Source: Cichorium intybus
Lineage: Eukaryota > Streptophyta > Magnoliopsida > Asterales > Asteraceae
DNA length: 64,000 bases
Direction of reading: 5' to 3'
Assembly (NCBI GenBank): GCA_023525715.1
Contig: CM042016.1
Span: 64,805,382-64,869,381, forward strand
Each line of letters opens with the position of its first letter. Positions within the stretch are counted from its first letter, which is position 1. This document shows positions 51,318 to 63,258 of the stretch, piece after piece. The translations under genes and the position numbers were made by a program. A model generated the notes under the pieces. That model searched no databases. It was not told where the DNA came from and was given only the letters and a program-made list of their open reading frames with translations.

Positions 51318-52769
51318 TGTAACACCCAGTTTCTTATCTCTGGATTACATCATAACCACTCAAAAATAAACACAGTGATCATGGTATAATCAAGATTAAG
51401 CAACAAAAGTACAAGTAGAAATCAAGAACAAGTACTTTTAAACAACAGGTCCCAAAAAGCTCATTTACAAAAGACCGTTTACAAACTATACAAAAATTGT
51501 ATTCAGGTTTACAAACAGTTCAAGTCTAGTCCCATATCCATGCAATCATCCCTCTGCTATCTTCTTACCCCTGTCACCTATAACACAGATCATATAACCA
51601 CTTTTATGAGCTAATTAAGCTCAGTGAGAAAATATATCAAGATTTAGAAATCAATCTAATAGTTATCAAAATTTCTAAAATTTAAATCACAGATCTCTTT
51701 TTCAATGACTATCTCAGTCATTGAATGTATTCAACCAAGCTAAGCAATCACATCAACAAGAAATTCTCAATCTTGTTTAAGTCAGGTTAATTGGTTATCT
51801 CAACCAATTAAGATGTACAATAAGTCAATTTAGTTATAATCAAACTATTTAGAATGAATTATAACCACTCACCTGATGTCTGATCAGTCCGTGGTCCACC
51901 CGTGCCTCGTGTATTTCCTTCCCTCCTATGTGTATCTGCTCAAAACAACATCACATATCATACTTCAACATTCTCAAGACAATTTAACCACATCTAACTC
52001 ATTAGATCAAGAATCAATAGCTAATAAGGATCACAACTATGAACATCACATACTATGACTTCAAAACTTCCAAGATTTGCGGTTTTTACCAAATCAACCG
52101 ATAAAACTTCTCAATAATCACAATAGAGACTCAATACAACAAGTAATAGCAAGCTATTAGCAACAATTAAACTAATTCAAAGCATAAACTCGAAATTGAA
52201 CATCTAGGGTTTGTAACTCTAGAAGTCAAAATCATATACCTTGGAAATCAAGAGCTCAAGAACACGATTTAGGTGTTAATCTAACTTCACCAACCTTTTC
52301 CTTGGCAAAACCTTCGATCTAGATGACTAGCTCTACGCTTCTAGCTCTCAAAAATCGCTCTTGGGTGTTTGTGGGTCGAGAAATGGTTCAAATGAAGCAA
52401 AAAATCGAATTTATACCCGCACGAAACCCGTCCCGGGCTGTCAAACCCGCCCCGGGTTTTTACCCGCAACCCGACCCGGGCTGCTCAACCCGCCCCGGGC
52501 TGTGCTACGCAAATTTTCGCTTCGACCCAGTCGTAACCCGCTCCGGTTTCTGTGACCCGACCCGGGTTCCAGTCGAACACGACCCGGGCTCAATTACACG
52601 ACCCGGGTTGCACTTAAACCAATTTCTTTTGTTTCTTTTATCTCTTTTAACATCCTACTTTTCTTCGATTAACTTTTAAACATCATAACTCACGTTTTAA
52701 CTCATCTAATCTCGTAAAAATATACATATATAACATAATTATTCTATAATTTAAAATTAAGGTATTACA
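51318..52769 (-). repeat. G1 3' LTR
   Basis: Reads TGTAATACC...GGTGTTACA on the minus strand. A patch at 52420-52610 repeats CCCGACCCGGG-type units that contain many CCCGGG palindromes. The polypurine tract (CTTCTGAAGGGGGTAAG on the minus strand, about 52772-52788) lies beside it. Confidence 0.93.
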
Positions 52770-52806
52770 AATTCTTACCCCCTTCAGAAGATTCCGTCCT
52801 CGGAAT

Positions 52807-53268
52807 CTATTGAAACAAAAAGGGATATTTTGACCGCATCTCTTCTTCGGCTTCCCAAGTGACATCTGTTCCTCTATGATGTCGCCATTGTACCTTGACC
52901 ACGCCAATCTCTTTATTTCGCAACTTTTTGATATTTTTGTCTAAAATCCTTTCCGGCATCTCTTGATATCTCAATTTCTCGTCTAACTGAACTCCGGCCA
53001 AAGGTATTTGTATAGCTTTATCATGTAATGTTTTTCTAAGGTGTGACACGTGGAACACATTGTGAATACTTCGTAACTCATTAGGAAGTTCAAGTTTATA
53101 TGCAACTGCTCCAATCCTTTCCAAGACTTGAAAGGGTCCGATAAATCTCGGGCTCAACTTCCCTCTTTTACCAAAACGAATTACTCCTTTCCACGGGGAC
53201 ACTTTTAACATTACCATGTCTCCAACTTGGAACTCTAATGGCTTTCTTCTCTTGTCTGCATATTGTTT
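52807..53268 (-). pseudogene. G1 integrase C-terminus and chromodomain
   Basis: On the minus strand this continues the integrase after the S2 insertion: YADKRRKPLEFQVGD, the GKLSPRFIGPF GPY/F module, HNVFHVSHLRK, then a chromodomain-like tail (VKVQWRHHRGTDVTWEAE). It ends at a normal stop near 52807. Without S2 it would join directly to 56613. Confidence 0.93.
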
Positions 53269-56200
53269 TGTCACACCCCGCTAAAGCGGAAACACGGGAT
53301 ACGACAGTACAAAAGGGGTCTCATCGCAAAAGTTAAAGACAACACCAACCATAGTATTAAAAAGCATTACAATTTACAATAAGTTTTGAACAATTGTTAA
53401 AGAAATTACAACATATTCGAAAACAACACATGTGTAATGCTTCTACAAGTGATGCGTCTCTAAGTACCACTTACTAGATGATTCCTGAAAAAGCATGAAA
53501 AACGAGGGTCAACTATGAAAATAGCTGGTGAGTTCACAGGTTTGTAACAGAACACCGTTTCAAAATTTTGTAAAAATTTGAACATTGATAAAAGTTTCCA
53601 TAAATAGAAGTTCGTTGCTAAATAAAGACAATTTGTGTATGTATGTAATTGAACAATGAGTCCACAACCAAACCTATGACTGAACATGCCCTATCAAGAC
53701 TTATGCTTATCGCGACATAAGTAAATGGTAATATGCACTCCGCAGAACGGGCGAGTGAGGAATTGTCAGTTCCTAATAGCGCGCTATCCAAAATGACCAT
53801 CGGCTCAAAGAGTTAAATAGTTGTGTACAGGGACTTAGTACGATAAGTTCTCAAAGTTCATATGAACATATTACATACCTCAACACAAAGAACATATTGA
53901 ACGAACAATTTAGAACAACGAACAATTTAGAACAACGAACATAAAATAGTACGATCATGCTTTTCCACCCCAAAATAATAAAACAGTAAAGAGGGGCTGT
54001 GAATACTCACAATGATTCGAGATGGTACTAACGATGCGTTGGAGTACTTCCACACGTCTCACTACCAATGTCCTACAATGAGGTTACAACTAGTGAGTCT
54101 CTAATGGAAATCTAACACTAATATACTATTCCTACATGTAGAGAAATGCCAATATTGTTTCACAATTTTTGATTTATACAAGTTGTAACGATTTTTCTAA
54201 AATGTTCAGATTTTCATAACTATTTAGTTCAGGGATAACCCTAGGTGAAAAATCCCAAATTTTGTGATATGATTAGTAATGTGTTTTAGCACTCTTGGAA
54301 GAGTTTTACAAACTAAAACTTTAGAAACCGGTTCAAATCATATCTAAAATTTTCCAAACTTTGTATTTTAGTTCTAATTGAAATCCAAGATCTCCAGATA
54401 AAGTTTCAAGAATTTTTGACGTGTCTAAGTATTTTTCATTATTTTAATTCCTTGAATAATCATAAAATCATGGAAAATATAAAAAAAGTTGATAAAATTC
54501 ATCAAACTTTGTTTTGCTGTTCTAACTGTATTGAAGAACTTTCAGTTAAAATTTCCTGTATTTTGGATACGTTTTACTATTTTTCCCATAATTAAATACT
54601 TGGATTAACACAAATTAATAAAACAATAGTAAATTGTTAAGAAAAATGTTCAATATTTTTGTACAACTGACATACCTCCTGTATGAGTTGAGAAAAATAC
54701 CAAAAGAAGTTTTTAAATAGTGGAGTCCGATTTTTGGAATTTTGTGTGTTAAAGCTTAATAATATCAAAATAAATAGTTAACAGTTGAGTTAAGAGCTTT
54801 AACTTTTTATTTCTGGTTAAAATGTGTTCATGGATGTCCTGCTAGAATATCAGGATTTTTAGAATAGTTTAACTATTTTTCCCTGTTTAACACATTATTT
54901 CTACCATAAATCACCATTAAATCGTGTAAAAATAGAATAAAGTTCTGTAAAATCCTCAAACGTTTTATATAAGTATACTATAGTGTCCAGAGGCTACGAA
55001 AAATATGACTTGTGATTTTTATGTCTCAGATATCGGTTCTAGGATTTATTTGTATTTATTAAAGGTAAAATCATAAAATATAGTAAACAGTGCCAAAAAC
55101 GCGTGAAACTTTATGGGGAGTGTACACACACTTTATAGGTCCAGCTGAAATTTTCTCAGGTTTTATTCATTCGGAAAAGTAATTTATTTGAATTTTGGTC
55201 ATGATTTCTTGTCCCATTTTTATAAAATCAATATATTCGAGTTTGACCATGAAACTTTGCTGTTAATTACTTAATATTATTAAGTTCCTGTGATAAATCG
55301 GATTTAATCCGAAAGCTAGGTTTAGATATTTTTGTGGATTTTTGTTCTTGCATGCACATTTTGAAGCTTTTAGCATTCAAGCTTTGATTTTATGACTTAA
55401 TCCTTAAAGATGAGCCCATGCATGAAGATTTAAACACCATGCATGAGTTCAAAATGTTCAAAATTCGTTTTTGTAAGAAAACATATGGTGCATGTGGTGA
55501 TTTTTCATGAATCTAGTGAAAACATGCATTTTTCTTAGTTTTGACATAGGTTTTGGTCATGGAACTTCACATTTTTGCAACATGCATGATGTTTTGAGTG
55601 AAGTTCTACCACCATCATCATCAAAATTTCGTGGGTTTAGGATAACCCATGGTTTGTTCCAAAAGAAAGGTGTAGAAGTGAAGTTATGTGCTTAAAATCA
55701 TAAGAAAATGGAATAAAGTGATATAAGAAGCATGTGTATGAGTTATACCTTTGAAGAACACATTGTATAATCTGATTTTTGAGCTCAAAGATGGTGCTTG
55801 TGGCTGGAATTTTCGTGGCCAAGGGAGAGAAAGAGAGAGAGTTGAAAGAAAGTGATGGTGGAGTGTTAGAGAAATGAAAAGAGAATAAGGAAGTGTGTGT
55901 CTTTGAACAAAGTGATGGAAAGTGATTTGTATGGGGAGGGGAGGGGTATGGCCGGCTCATTAAGGGCTCCCTCACCCTTCTTTTAATTTTTTTTTTAATA
56001 AAATTTTGTTATATTTTATAAAACTTAGTAATTTTTATAAAACTTGGTTAAATTGTAAATTATTTGACTTATTTATTTCAAAAACATTAAATAAAAGTTA
56101 GGAATCAAAATTTTTCATTCCTAATTATATTTAATAATTTAATTAATTTATTTTGATAGTATAAGTCTTGTGGTGAAATTTTATAAATTTTTATATGTCA

Positions 56201-56612
56201 AATTTATAAAATTTGAGTTTTTAAGACTTTTTAAGGTTTTTATGATCAAATTAAAACCTTATGATTATTATAAAGTGAATTTTAATATTTTCACTTTGTT
56301 TTAAGTTGTTCATAATTATTTTTAACCGTAAAAGATATTTACAGTCATTTTTAACCGTTTACTGGCATTTTCCGCAGAAACCGAACAATTCACTTGAATT
56401 GTACTAGTCAAGCATATTAATTCTAGATTCTAACTGGATCCTAGCATCTAAGGGGGGGTTTTTGACCTATTTCTATAATAAAGTCACAATAAAAGTCTAA
56501 GGCAACGGAATTAAGTCAAAGAATGGCCTGAATGACAGATGTCACAGTGTCTACACGTGCAACTTGGTTTATTTAAATCTAGAACCGATTCGAATTTTTG
56601 ACGGTTGTCACA
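53269..56612 (-). mobile_element. Solo LTR S2 (3.3 kb) inserted in G1 integrase
   Basis: Plus-strand ends are TGTCACACCCCGC and GGTTGTCACA, with exact target duplication TGTTT at 53264-53268 and 56613-56617. Removing it with one TGTTT restores an open integrase frame (RQK-TYADK). It has no coding sequence and no primer-site pair, so a solo LTR is the best reading. The ends match the LTR at 819-3449, whose primer site shows the minus orientation. Confidence 0.88.
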
Positions 56613-57384
56613 TGTTTTTGGCGGTTTTGAGCTACTCGCATATGCTCACGAATGCTTTGTATCTTTTCTTCAGTTTCAGCTAAAATTTCTGGTCCCGCCA
56701 ATGGTTTCTCTCCCATCTCTGTCCAGCAAGTTGGTGTTCGACACGGTGCACCATATAAAGGTTCAAAAGGTGCCATCTGTATGCTGGAATGATAGGTGTT
56801 GTTATATGTAAATTCAGCTAAAGGTAGATGATTGTCCCAACTACCTCCAAAATCAATCACCGAAGCTCTAAGCATATCTTCTAATGTCTGAATAGTTCTC
56901 TCTGTTTGACCATCAGTCTGCGGATGATAAGCCGTACTTATTAAGGTTTTAGTTCCCAAATGTTTTTGAAAACTTTGCCAAAAATGAGAGGTAAAACGAC
57001 TGTCGCGATCGGAGACTATAGAGGTAGGTACTCCGTGTCGTCTCATCACCTCTCTAACATAGATCTCTGCTAATTTGGACGCTTGGTAATCTTCTTGTAT
57101 GGGAATAAACTGTGCTGATTTAGTCAACCTATCAACAATTACCCATATTGAATCGAACCCTCGTGGAGTTCGGGGTAATTTGGTGATAAAGTCCATAGAA
57201 ATCTCATCCCACTTTTTCATCGGTACAGGTAGTGGTTGAACTAACCCGTATGGTCTCTGATGATTTGCCTTGACTTGTAAACAAGCCAGACACTTCTCCA
57301 CATATCTCCCAACATCACGTTTCATTCCCGGCCACCAGTAAAACGGCTTTAAACTTCTATACATCTTTGTATTACCTGGATGGA
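56613..57384 (-). pseudogene. G1 integrase, N-terminal and core
   Basis: The frame has the HHCC finger (ending CLACLQVKANHQ) and the D-D-E core: SMDFITKLPRTP with first Asp, VSDRDSRFTSHFW with second Asp, and YHPQTDGQTERTIQTLEDML with the catalytic Glu. The specific end is cut by S2. A TAA at about 57383 separates it from the RT/RNase H frame. Confidence 0.93.
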
Positions 57385-59560
57385 TTTAATACCGTGTACA
57401 ATGTGCATCTTCAAGTAACAGCTGTCTCGTTTCTCCGTATCTTGGAACCCACACTCGTCCTTGAAAAGTCTTCACTCCTTGTGCATTTTCAACTAGTTTA
57501 TCTACATAGCCAACCATTCTCTCACTCTTCATGTCATTGACTTCTCTCTGGGCACGTTGAATCATTTCTGGAAATTTACTAACCACTCCCATCCGAGCTG
57601 AAACGACTCGAATAGGTGGTTCTTTTCGGCTTAACGCATCTGCCACTATATTTGCTTTACCAGGATGGTAAAGTATTTCACACTCATAATCTTTCAAAAG
57701 ATCCATCCATCTTCGTTGTCTCATATTCAGCTCTTTTTGAACAAACAGATATTTTAAACTCTTATGATCTGAATATATCTGGAAGTTCACACCATAAAGG
57801 TAATGTCGCCAGATTTTTAGTGCAAAAACAATGGCGGCTAACTCCAAATCGTGTACTGGATAAGTTTGCTCATGAGGCTTCAGCTGTCGAGACGAATACG
57901 CAATTACTCGTCCCCTTTGCATTAATACACATCCAAGACCGATCTGTGAAGCATCGGTAAAAAGGACAAAGTCTTCCACACCTTGAGGTAAAGCTAACAC
58001 CGGAGCTTCGCATAACGCCTGTCTCAGTTTTTCAAAAGCTTCTTGTTGTGCTTCAGCCCAGATAAACTTCTCTGTCTTTCTGGTCAGCTTTGTTAAGGGC
58101 AAGGCAATACTCGAAAATTTCTCAATAAATCGTCGGTAATAGCCAGCTAGTCCCAAAAAGCTCCGAACCTCAGTCGGATTTTTGGGTGGTGCCCAACTCA
58201 TCACTGCTTCTATCTTGGCAGGGTCCACTTTAACTCCTTCTCTATTTATCACATGACCAAGGAACTGGATCTCTTGCATCCAAAACTCGCACTTCGAAAA
58301 TTTTGCATACAATTTTTCTTTACGAAGAAGATTTAAAATCAACTGTAAATGTTGTTTGTGCTCCTCCCAACTCTTGGAATAAATCAAAATATCGTCAATA
58401 AACACTATTACAAACTTGTCTAAAAATGGATGACAAGCTCGATTCATCAGATCCATAAAAGCCGCCGGGGCATTCGTCAAACCGAACGGCATTACTAAAA
58501 ACTCATAATGACCGTACCGGGTGCGAAATGCTGTCTTCGGGACGTCAGATTCTCTTACTCTTAGCTGATGATATCCCGATCTCAAATCAATTTTTGAAAA
58601 ATATACCGCTCCTTCCAATTGATCGAACAAATCGTCTATTCTCGGTAAGGGATAACGATTCCTCACAGTAATTTTGTTTAACTCGCGATAGTCTATGCAC
58701 ATACGCATAGAACCATCCTTCTTTCGAACAAACAGTATCGGCGCACCCCACGGAGACGAGCTCGGACGAATAAAACCGCGATCCAAAAGTTCTTGTAATT
58801 GTTTCTTTAACTCCTCCATCTCGGACGGCGCCAACCGATAGGGTGCTCGAGCTATCGGTTTCGCTCCAGGAACTAAATCAATAACAAACTCCAATTGACG
58901 ATTTGGCGGTAAGCCCGGAAGATCGTCAGGAAAAACATCAGCAAAATCTCTCACTATCTCAACATCCTTCACAGTGTGATGTTCGGTTTCAATTGGGGCA
59001 ACATGTGCCATAAACAAAAGAACACCTCTTTCGGTATACCTTCGCGCTCTCGCAAAAGATACAACCGGAATATGTTGAAAGCGACGTTCGCCTCGTATTA
59101 ACGTCTGAGACCCGCTTGGAGTTCTCACAGAAATAATCTTTCTGTGACAATCCATATTTGCCCTATTATTATCTAACCAGTCCATTCCAACTATTACATC
59201 AAACGCACGAGTAGTCATCGGCTTCAAATCAATAAGGAAAGAAATCCCATTGATTTCAAGCCGACAATTTGTATACTGAGTATTCACTATAACATCTCTC
59301 CCGTCAGCAATATCAACTATTAAACTCTCACTCATTTTAGACACTGGTACATTAATTCGAGACGCGAAAGGTACAGATATGAAAGAAATTGATGCACTAG
59401 AGTCAAACACCATACGAGCTCGAAGAGAGTTCAGGCTAAAAATACCTGTAATCACATCTGGTCGCTCTCTAGCCTCCTCCACGGTCATCTGGAAAGCTCG
59501 AGTTCTAACATTTCCACCGCCTCTATCTCGTCTATCGTCCCGATTATCACCTCGTCCCGC
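57385..59560 (-). pseudogene. G1 protease, reverse transcriptase and RNase H
   Basis: One long open frame. Protease: FDSSASISFIS, where the usual D-S-G is D-S-S, and VIVGMDWLD. RT: FADVFPDDLPGLPP, MCIDYRELNKIT, DLRSGYHQLR, MPFGLTNAPAAF, catalytic FIDDILIYS. RNase H: TDASQIGLGCVLMQ and SDHKSLKYL. The RT and RNase H catalytic residues are intact; only the protease glycine is changed. Confidence 0.95.
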
Positions 59561-60735
59561 CCTCGGAGTCTCACGACGTGAATCAGTTCTCGGCTTTGGG
59601 CAATCCAGGCGAATATGACCACTTTCCCCACAATTGAAACACACACGATTTTTCTCCAAACAATCTCGAGCCATATGCCCTGTCTTCCCGCATTGATAAC
59701 ACATAAGAGACGGGGTACTCGTATCACAATTTCCAGCATGTTTTCGACGGCATTTATCACACCACTTGTTCTCAGTTTTTCTTGGATCACCTCGATATTG
59801 ATAACTCGGAACTGGCTGCTTTTGAGAACTACCCTCGGTCTTCCTTCCCATTTCCTCTTCTGGCCTCCACTTCCTTGGTCCCCCTTCCTTTCACTATCTT
59901 GCCTTTGCAGTTCTTTTTCTCGAGATTTAGCTGCCTCAACGATCTGCTGATAAGTTGTAAAACTGGAACTCTGTAAAAATTCTCGTATCTGGGTCCTCAG
60001 TCCCCACAGATACCTATCAATCTTCCTTTCTTCAGTATCCACCTGATGAGCAGCAAATCTGGCTTTTTCGTTGAACTCTGTTGTATACTCCTGTACTGAC
60101 CGCGTTCCCTACTGCAATCTCAAAAAATCTTCTTCCAAACTTTTCATTGCAGTATTTGAACAATACTCCTTCATAAACTTCATTTTGAACTCCTCCCAAG
60201 TTGGTTCTGGTTCCAATCCTTTCTCTATATCAAGGTTTATGTTCTCCCACCAGAATTGAGCATCTTTGTGTAAACAATTAGTAGCATACTCAACTTTATC
60301 TTTCTCCGCACACTTACTCGTACGAAAAACTTTCTCAATATGTGTCAACCAATTTCGTGCAATAACAGGATCATCAGTACCGAAGAAATCATTCGGTTTG
60401 CATTTGCGGAACGTCTCATAACTGCAACCCTTTGGTTCGGCCGACCCTCCGATTTCAGTAGGTATAATAACCGGCTCTCTCTGTCTCTCCCCAACCATAG
60501 GTGTGATAGGAGGTCGATCTCGATCATCTCTATTCGTCACCTCCGTCTGAGGTCTCACTAGGGTAGGCAATAAACTTTTAACTGCTTTTGCTACCTCTGT
60601 AGCAATCAACTCTTGTAGTGATGTTGTTAACTCAGGCGGTCTCTCGCCTTCAGACTGGCGCCCCAGTCTTTGGTCTTGTGATCCCGAATGCTCATCTCGG
60701 TGATCACCTCCCTCTTTCTCCTTTCCAGAACTCAT
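59485..60735 (-). pseudogene. G1 gag
   Basis: It starts at ATG 60735 (MSSGKEKEGG). The core contains NWLTHIEKVF, AQFWWENI and FMKEYCSNTA. TAG at 60109 interrupts it, then the same frame continues (SVQEYTTEFNE, RYLWGLRTQIREFL). A frameshift near 59850 moves to the frame with two CCHC knuckles (CYQCGKTGHMARDC and CFNCGESGHIRLDC), which then runs into protease. Confidence 0.92.
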
Positions 60736-60942
60736 AATGAGGCTGAAAAGAAATTTAACTCGTTATAATCTCGTTTATCTCAATACTCTTTTCGTATCAC
60801 ATATCTCATCAAAATTCTCGAAATAACACACATACTCATAATGTGTGCCTTAAAAGATGATTGCATAAGGACAAGATGGGACTTCTCTTTAATAGTTTGA
60901 GTTTAGAGTTTACGCTTTAAAGTCTAATTCACTCAAACCCTT

Positions 60943-60954
60943 GCTCTGATGCCA
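60943..60954 (-). promoter_or_regulatory. G1 primer-binding site
   Basis: TGGCATCAGAGC on the minus strand just inside the 5' LTR, one base off the usual TGGTATCAGAGC. Confidence 0.85.
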
Positions 60955-60957
60955 ACT

Positions 60958-62409
60958 TGTAACACCTAGTTTCTTATCTCTGGATTACATCATAATCACT
61001 CAAAAATAAACACAGTGATCATGGTATAATCAAGATTAAGCAACAAAAGTACAAGTAGAAATCAAGAACAAGTACTTTTAAACAACAGGTCCCAAAAAGC
61101 TCGTTTAAAAAAGACCGTTTACAAACTATACAAAAATTGTATTCAGGTTTACAAACAGTTCAAGTCTAGTCCCATATCCATGCAATCATCCCTCTGCTAT
61201 CTTCTTACCCCTGTCACCTATAACACAGATCATATAACCACTTTTATGAGCTAATTAAGCTCAGTGAGAAAATATATCAAAATTTAGAAATCAATCTAAT
61301 AGTTATCAAAATTTCTAAAATTTAAATCACAGATCTCTTTTTCAATGACTATCTCAGTCATTGAATGTATTCAACCAAGCTAAGCAATCACATCAACAAG
61401 AAATTCTCAATCTTGTTTAAGTCAGGTTAATTGGTTATCTCAACCAATTAAGATGTACAATAAGTCAATTTAGTTATAATCAAACTATTTAGAATGAATT
61501 ATAACCACTCACCTGATGTCTGATCAGTCCGTGGTCCACCCGTGCCTCGTGTATTTCCTTCCCTCCTATGTGTATCTGCTCAAAACAACATCACATATCA
61601 TACTTCAACATTCTCAAGACAATTTAACCACATCTAACTCATTAGATCAAGAATCAATAGCTAATAAGGATCACAACTATGAACATCACATACTATGACT
61701 TCAAAACTTCCAAGATTTGCGGTTTTTACCAAATCAACCGATAAAACTTCTCAATAATCACAATAGAGACTCAATACAACAAGTAATAGCAAGCTATTAG
61801 CAACAATTAAACTAATTCAAAGCATAAACTCGAAATTGAACATCTAGGGTTTGTAACTCTAGAAGTCAAAATCATATACCTTGGAAATCAAGAGCTCAAG
61901 AACACGATTTAGGTGTTAATCTAACTTCTCCAACCTTTTCCTTGGCAAAACCTTCGATCTAGATGACTAGCTCTACGCTTCTAGCTCTCAAAAATCGCTC
62001 TTGGGTGTTTGTGGGTCGAGAAATGGTTCAAATGAAGCAAAAAATCGAATTTATACCCGCACGAAACCCGACCCGGGCTGTCAAACCCGCCCCGGATTTT
62101 TACCCGCAACCCGACCCGGGCTGCTCAACCTGCCCCGGGCTGTGCTACGCAAATTTTCGCTTCGACCCAGTCGTAACCCGCTCCGGTTTCTGTGACCCGA
62201 CCCGGGTTCCAGTCGAACACGACCCGGGCTCAATTACACGACCCGGGTTGCACTTAAACCAATTTCTTTTGTTTCTTTTATCTCTTTTAACATCCTACTT
62301 TTCTTCGATTAACTTTTAAACATCATAACTCACGTTTTAACTCATCTAATCTCGTAAAAATATACATATATAACATAATTATTCTATAATTTAAAATTAA
62401 GGTATTACA
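60958..62409 (-). repeat. G1 5' LTR
   Basis: 1452 bases, same length as the 3' LTR and nearly identical. The CCCGGG-rich patch recurs at 62060-62250. Confidence 0.93.
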
Positions 62410-62428
62410 AGTCGGGTGTTACATCTTA

Positions 62429-63258
62429 GGAGACCAAGTTTGAAACTTTTGACATCATTGTCCCTAGAAGCATGCTGTTGCATGTGACCAAAAGACTCGT
62501 TTCCCACAAGCAAGACCAGCTTTAGGATGTAATAGAGCCACTCACTCATGTTTAATGCTCTGGCAAAGTCTATACACTAGCACGAGATTGCCAGGTCCCA
62601 CTGATAACACATTTCATCAGGGCTTGAGTGTTAATTTTTCTTTCATGTTTAACCAGACCCTGTCCCTGTCCCTGGAAACATACTGCCGCATGTCAAGTCT
62701 CATGTTCTGCTGAAACATTGAGCACCAACCCGCCTCACTCACTGAACCAAGTTTTAGTGTTTGTTGAATTGCCTGGTCCTTACTGAAAAATTCTCTCAAG
62801 GCAAGGGTGATAAGTAATACCTCTCAACCTCTCATTGTTTTAAAAAATTCTAAAATTTTCTTATCTTGCATGAACTGTCAATGTCTTAGGATTAAAACAA
62901 CCTAAGATACAAGTTCCATAATCTGCGTCAGTGATCTTTTCTATTACAACATAGTCTATGTGAGACACCACAATCCCTTCCCATTTTACTTTTCTGTTAA
63001 AAAAAATAAAAAAAAATCAAAAAAAAAATAAAAAAAATAAAAAAAGTAAAAAAATAAAAAAAATAAAAAAATGATAAGTTCTTAGTTGATGCTGTCAAAA
63101 AGCCGGAGAAGATTGTTTATCTGAGGGGGAGCAGACCTCGGAACGATTGTCCATCTGAGGGGGAGCAAATACTGAGAATTCATGGTACATACTTTCTTTA
63201 TTAATTTATTATTTCTTCTATATTAGTTTAGTTTTGACATCATCAAATAGGGAGAGAT
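62429..63258 (+). mobile_element. C2 internal region, third segment (3' end)
   Basis: After S1 the C2 interior continues for 830 bases to the right LTR. It contains an A-rich low-complexity tract (63000-63070) and two CTGAGGGGGAGCA purine tracts (about 63120-63168). The final ATCATCAAATAGGG segment before the LTR also appears in the scar at 35678-35702. No coding frame is supported. Confidence 0.75.

Larger units (their letters stand above)
51318..62409 (-). mobile_element. Ty3/gypsy chromovirus G1 (Tekay/Del-like), minus strand, nested in S1
   Basis: LTRs of 1452 bases at both ends (51318-52769 and 60958-62409) flank a gag-pol region on the minus strand with a C-terminal chromodomain. The flanks AGCCG and AGTCG are the target duplication with one C/T change. 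I count about 9 differences between the LTRs (over 99% identity), so insertion is recent. A gag TAG (60109), a frameshift near 59850, a TAA at about 57383, and the S2 insertion in integrase disable it. Confidence 0.95.
49786..62423. mobile_element. Solo LTR S1, interrupted by G1
   Basis: The LTR runs 49786-51317 and resumes at 62415-62423. Its ends are TGTAACACC and GGTGTTACA, a perfect 9-base inverted pair. Exact target duplication TCTTA occurs at 49781-49785 and 62424-62428. It contains two minisatellites and no coding sequence. No primer site or internal region follows, so this is a solo LTR left by recombination. The G1 insertion lies nine bases from its right end. Confidence 0.88.

Noticed and set aside
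52323..52679. 118-codon open frame rich in Arg/Pro (also 61963-62319)
   Set aside because: It is the CCCGGG-rich patch of the G1 LTR translated; identical in both LTRs because the LTRs are identical, with no coding signature.
53269..56612. Considered a DNA transposon because both ends read TGTCACA
   Set aside because: The ends are direct rather than inverted, the outer bases are TG...CA, and the 5-base TGTTT duplication fits an LTR insertion that restores the integrase frame when removed.
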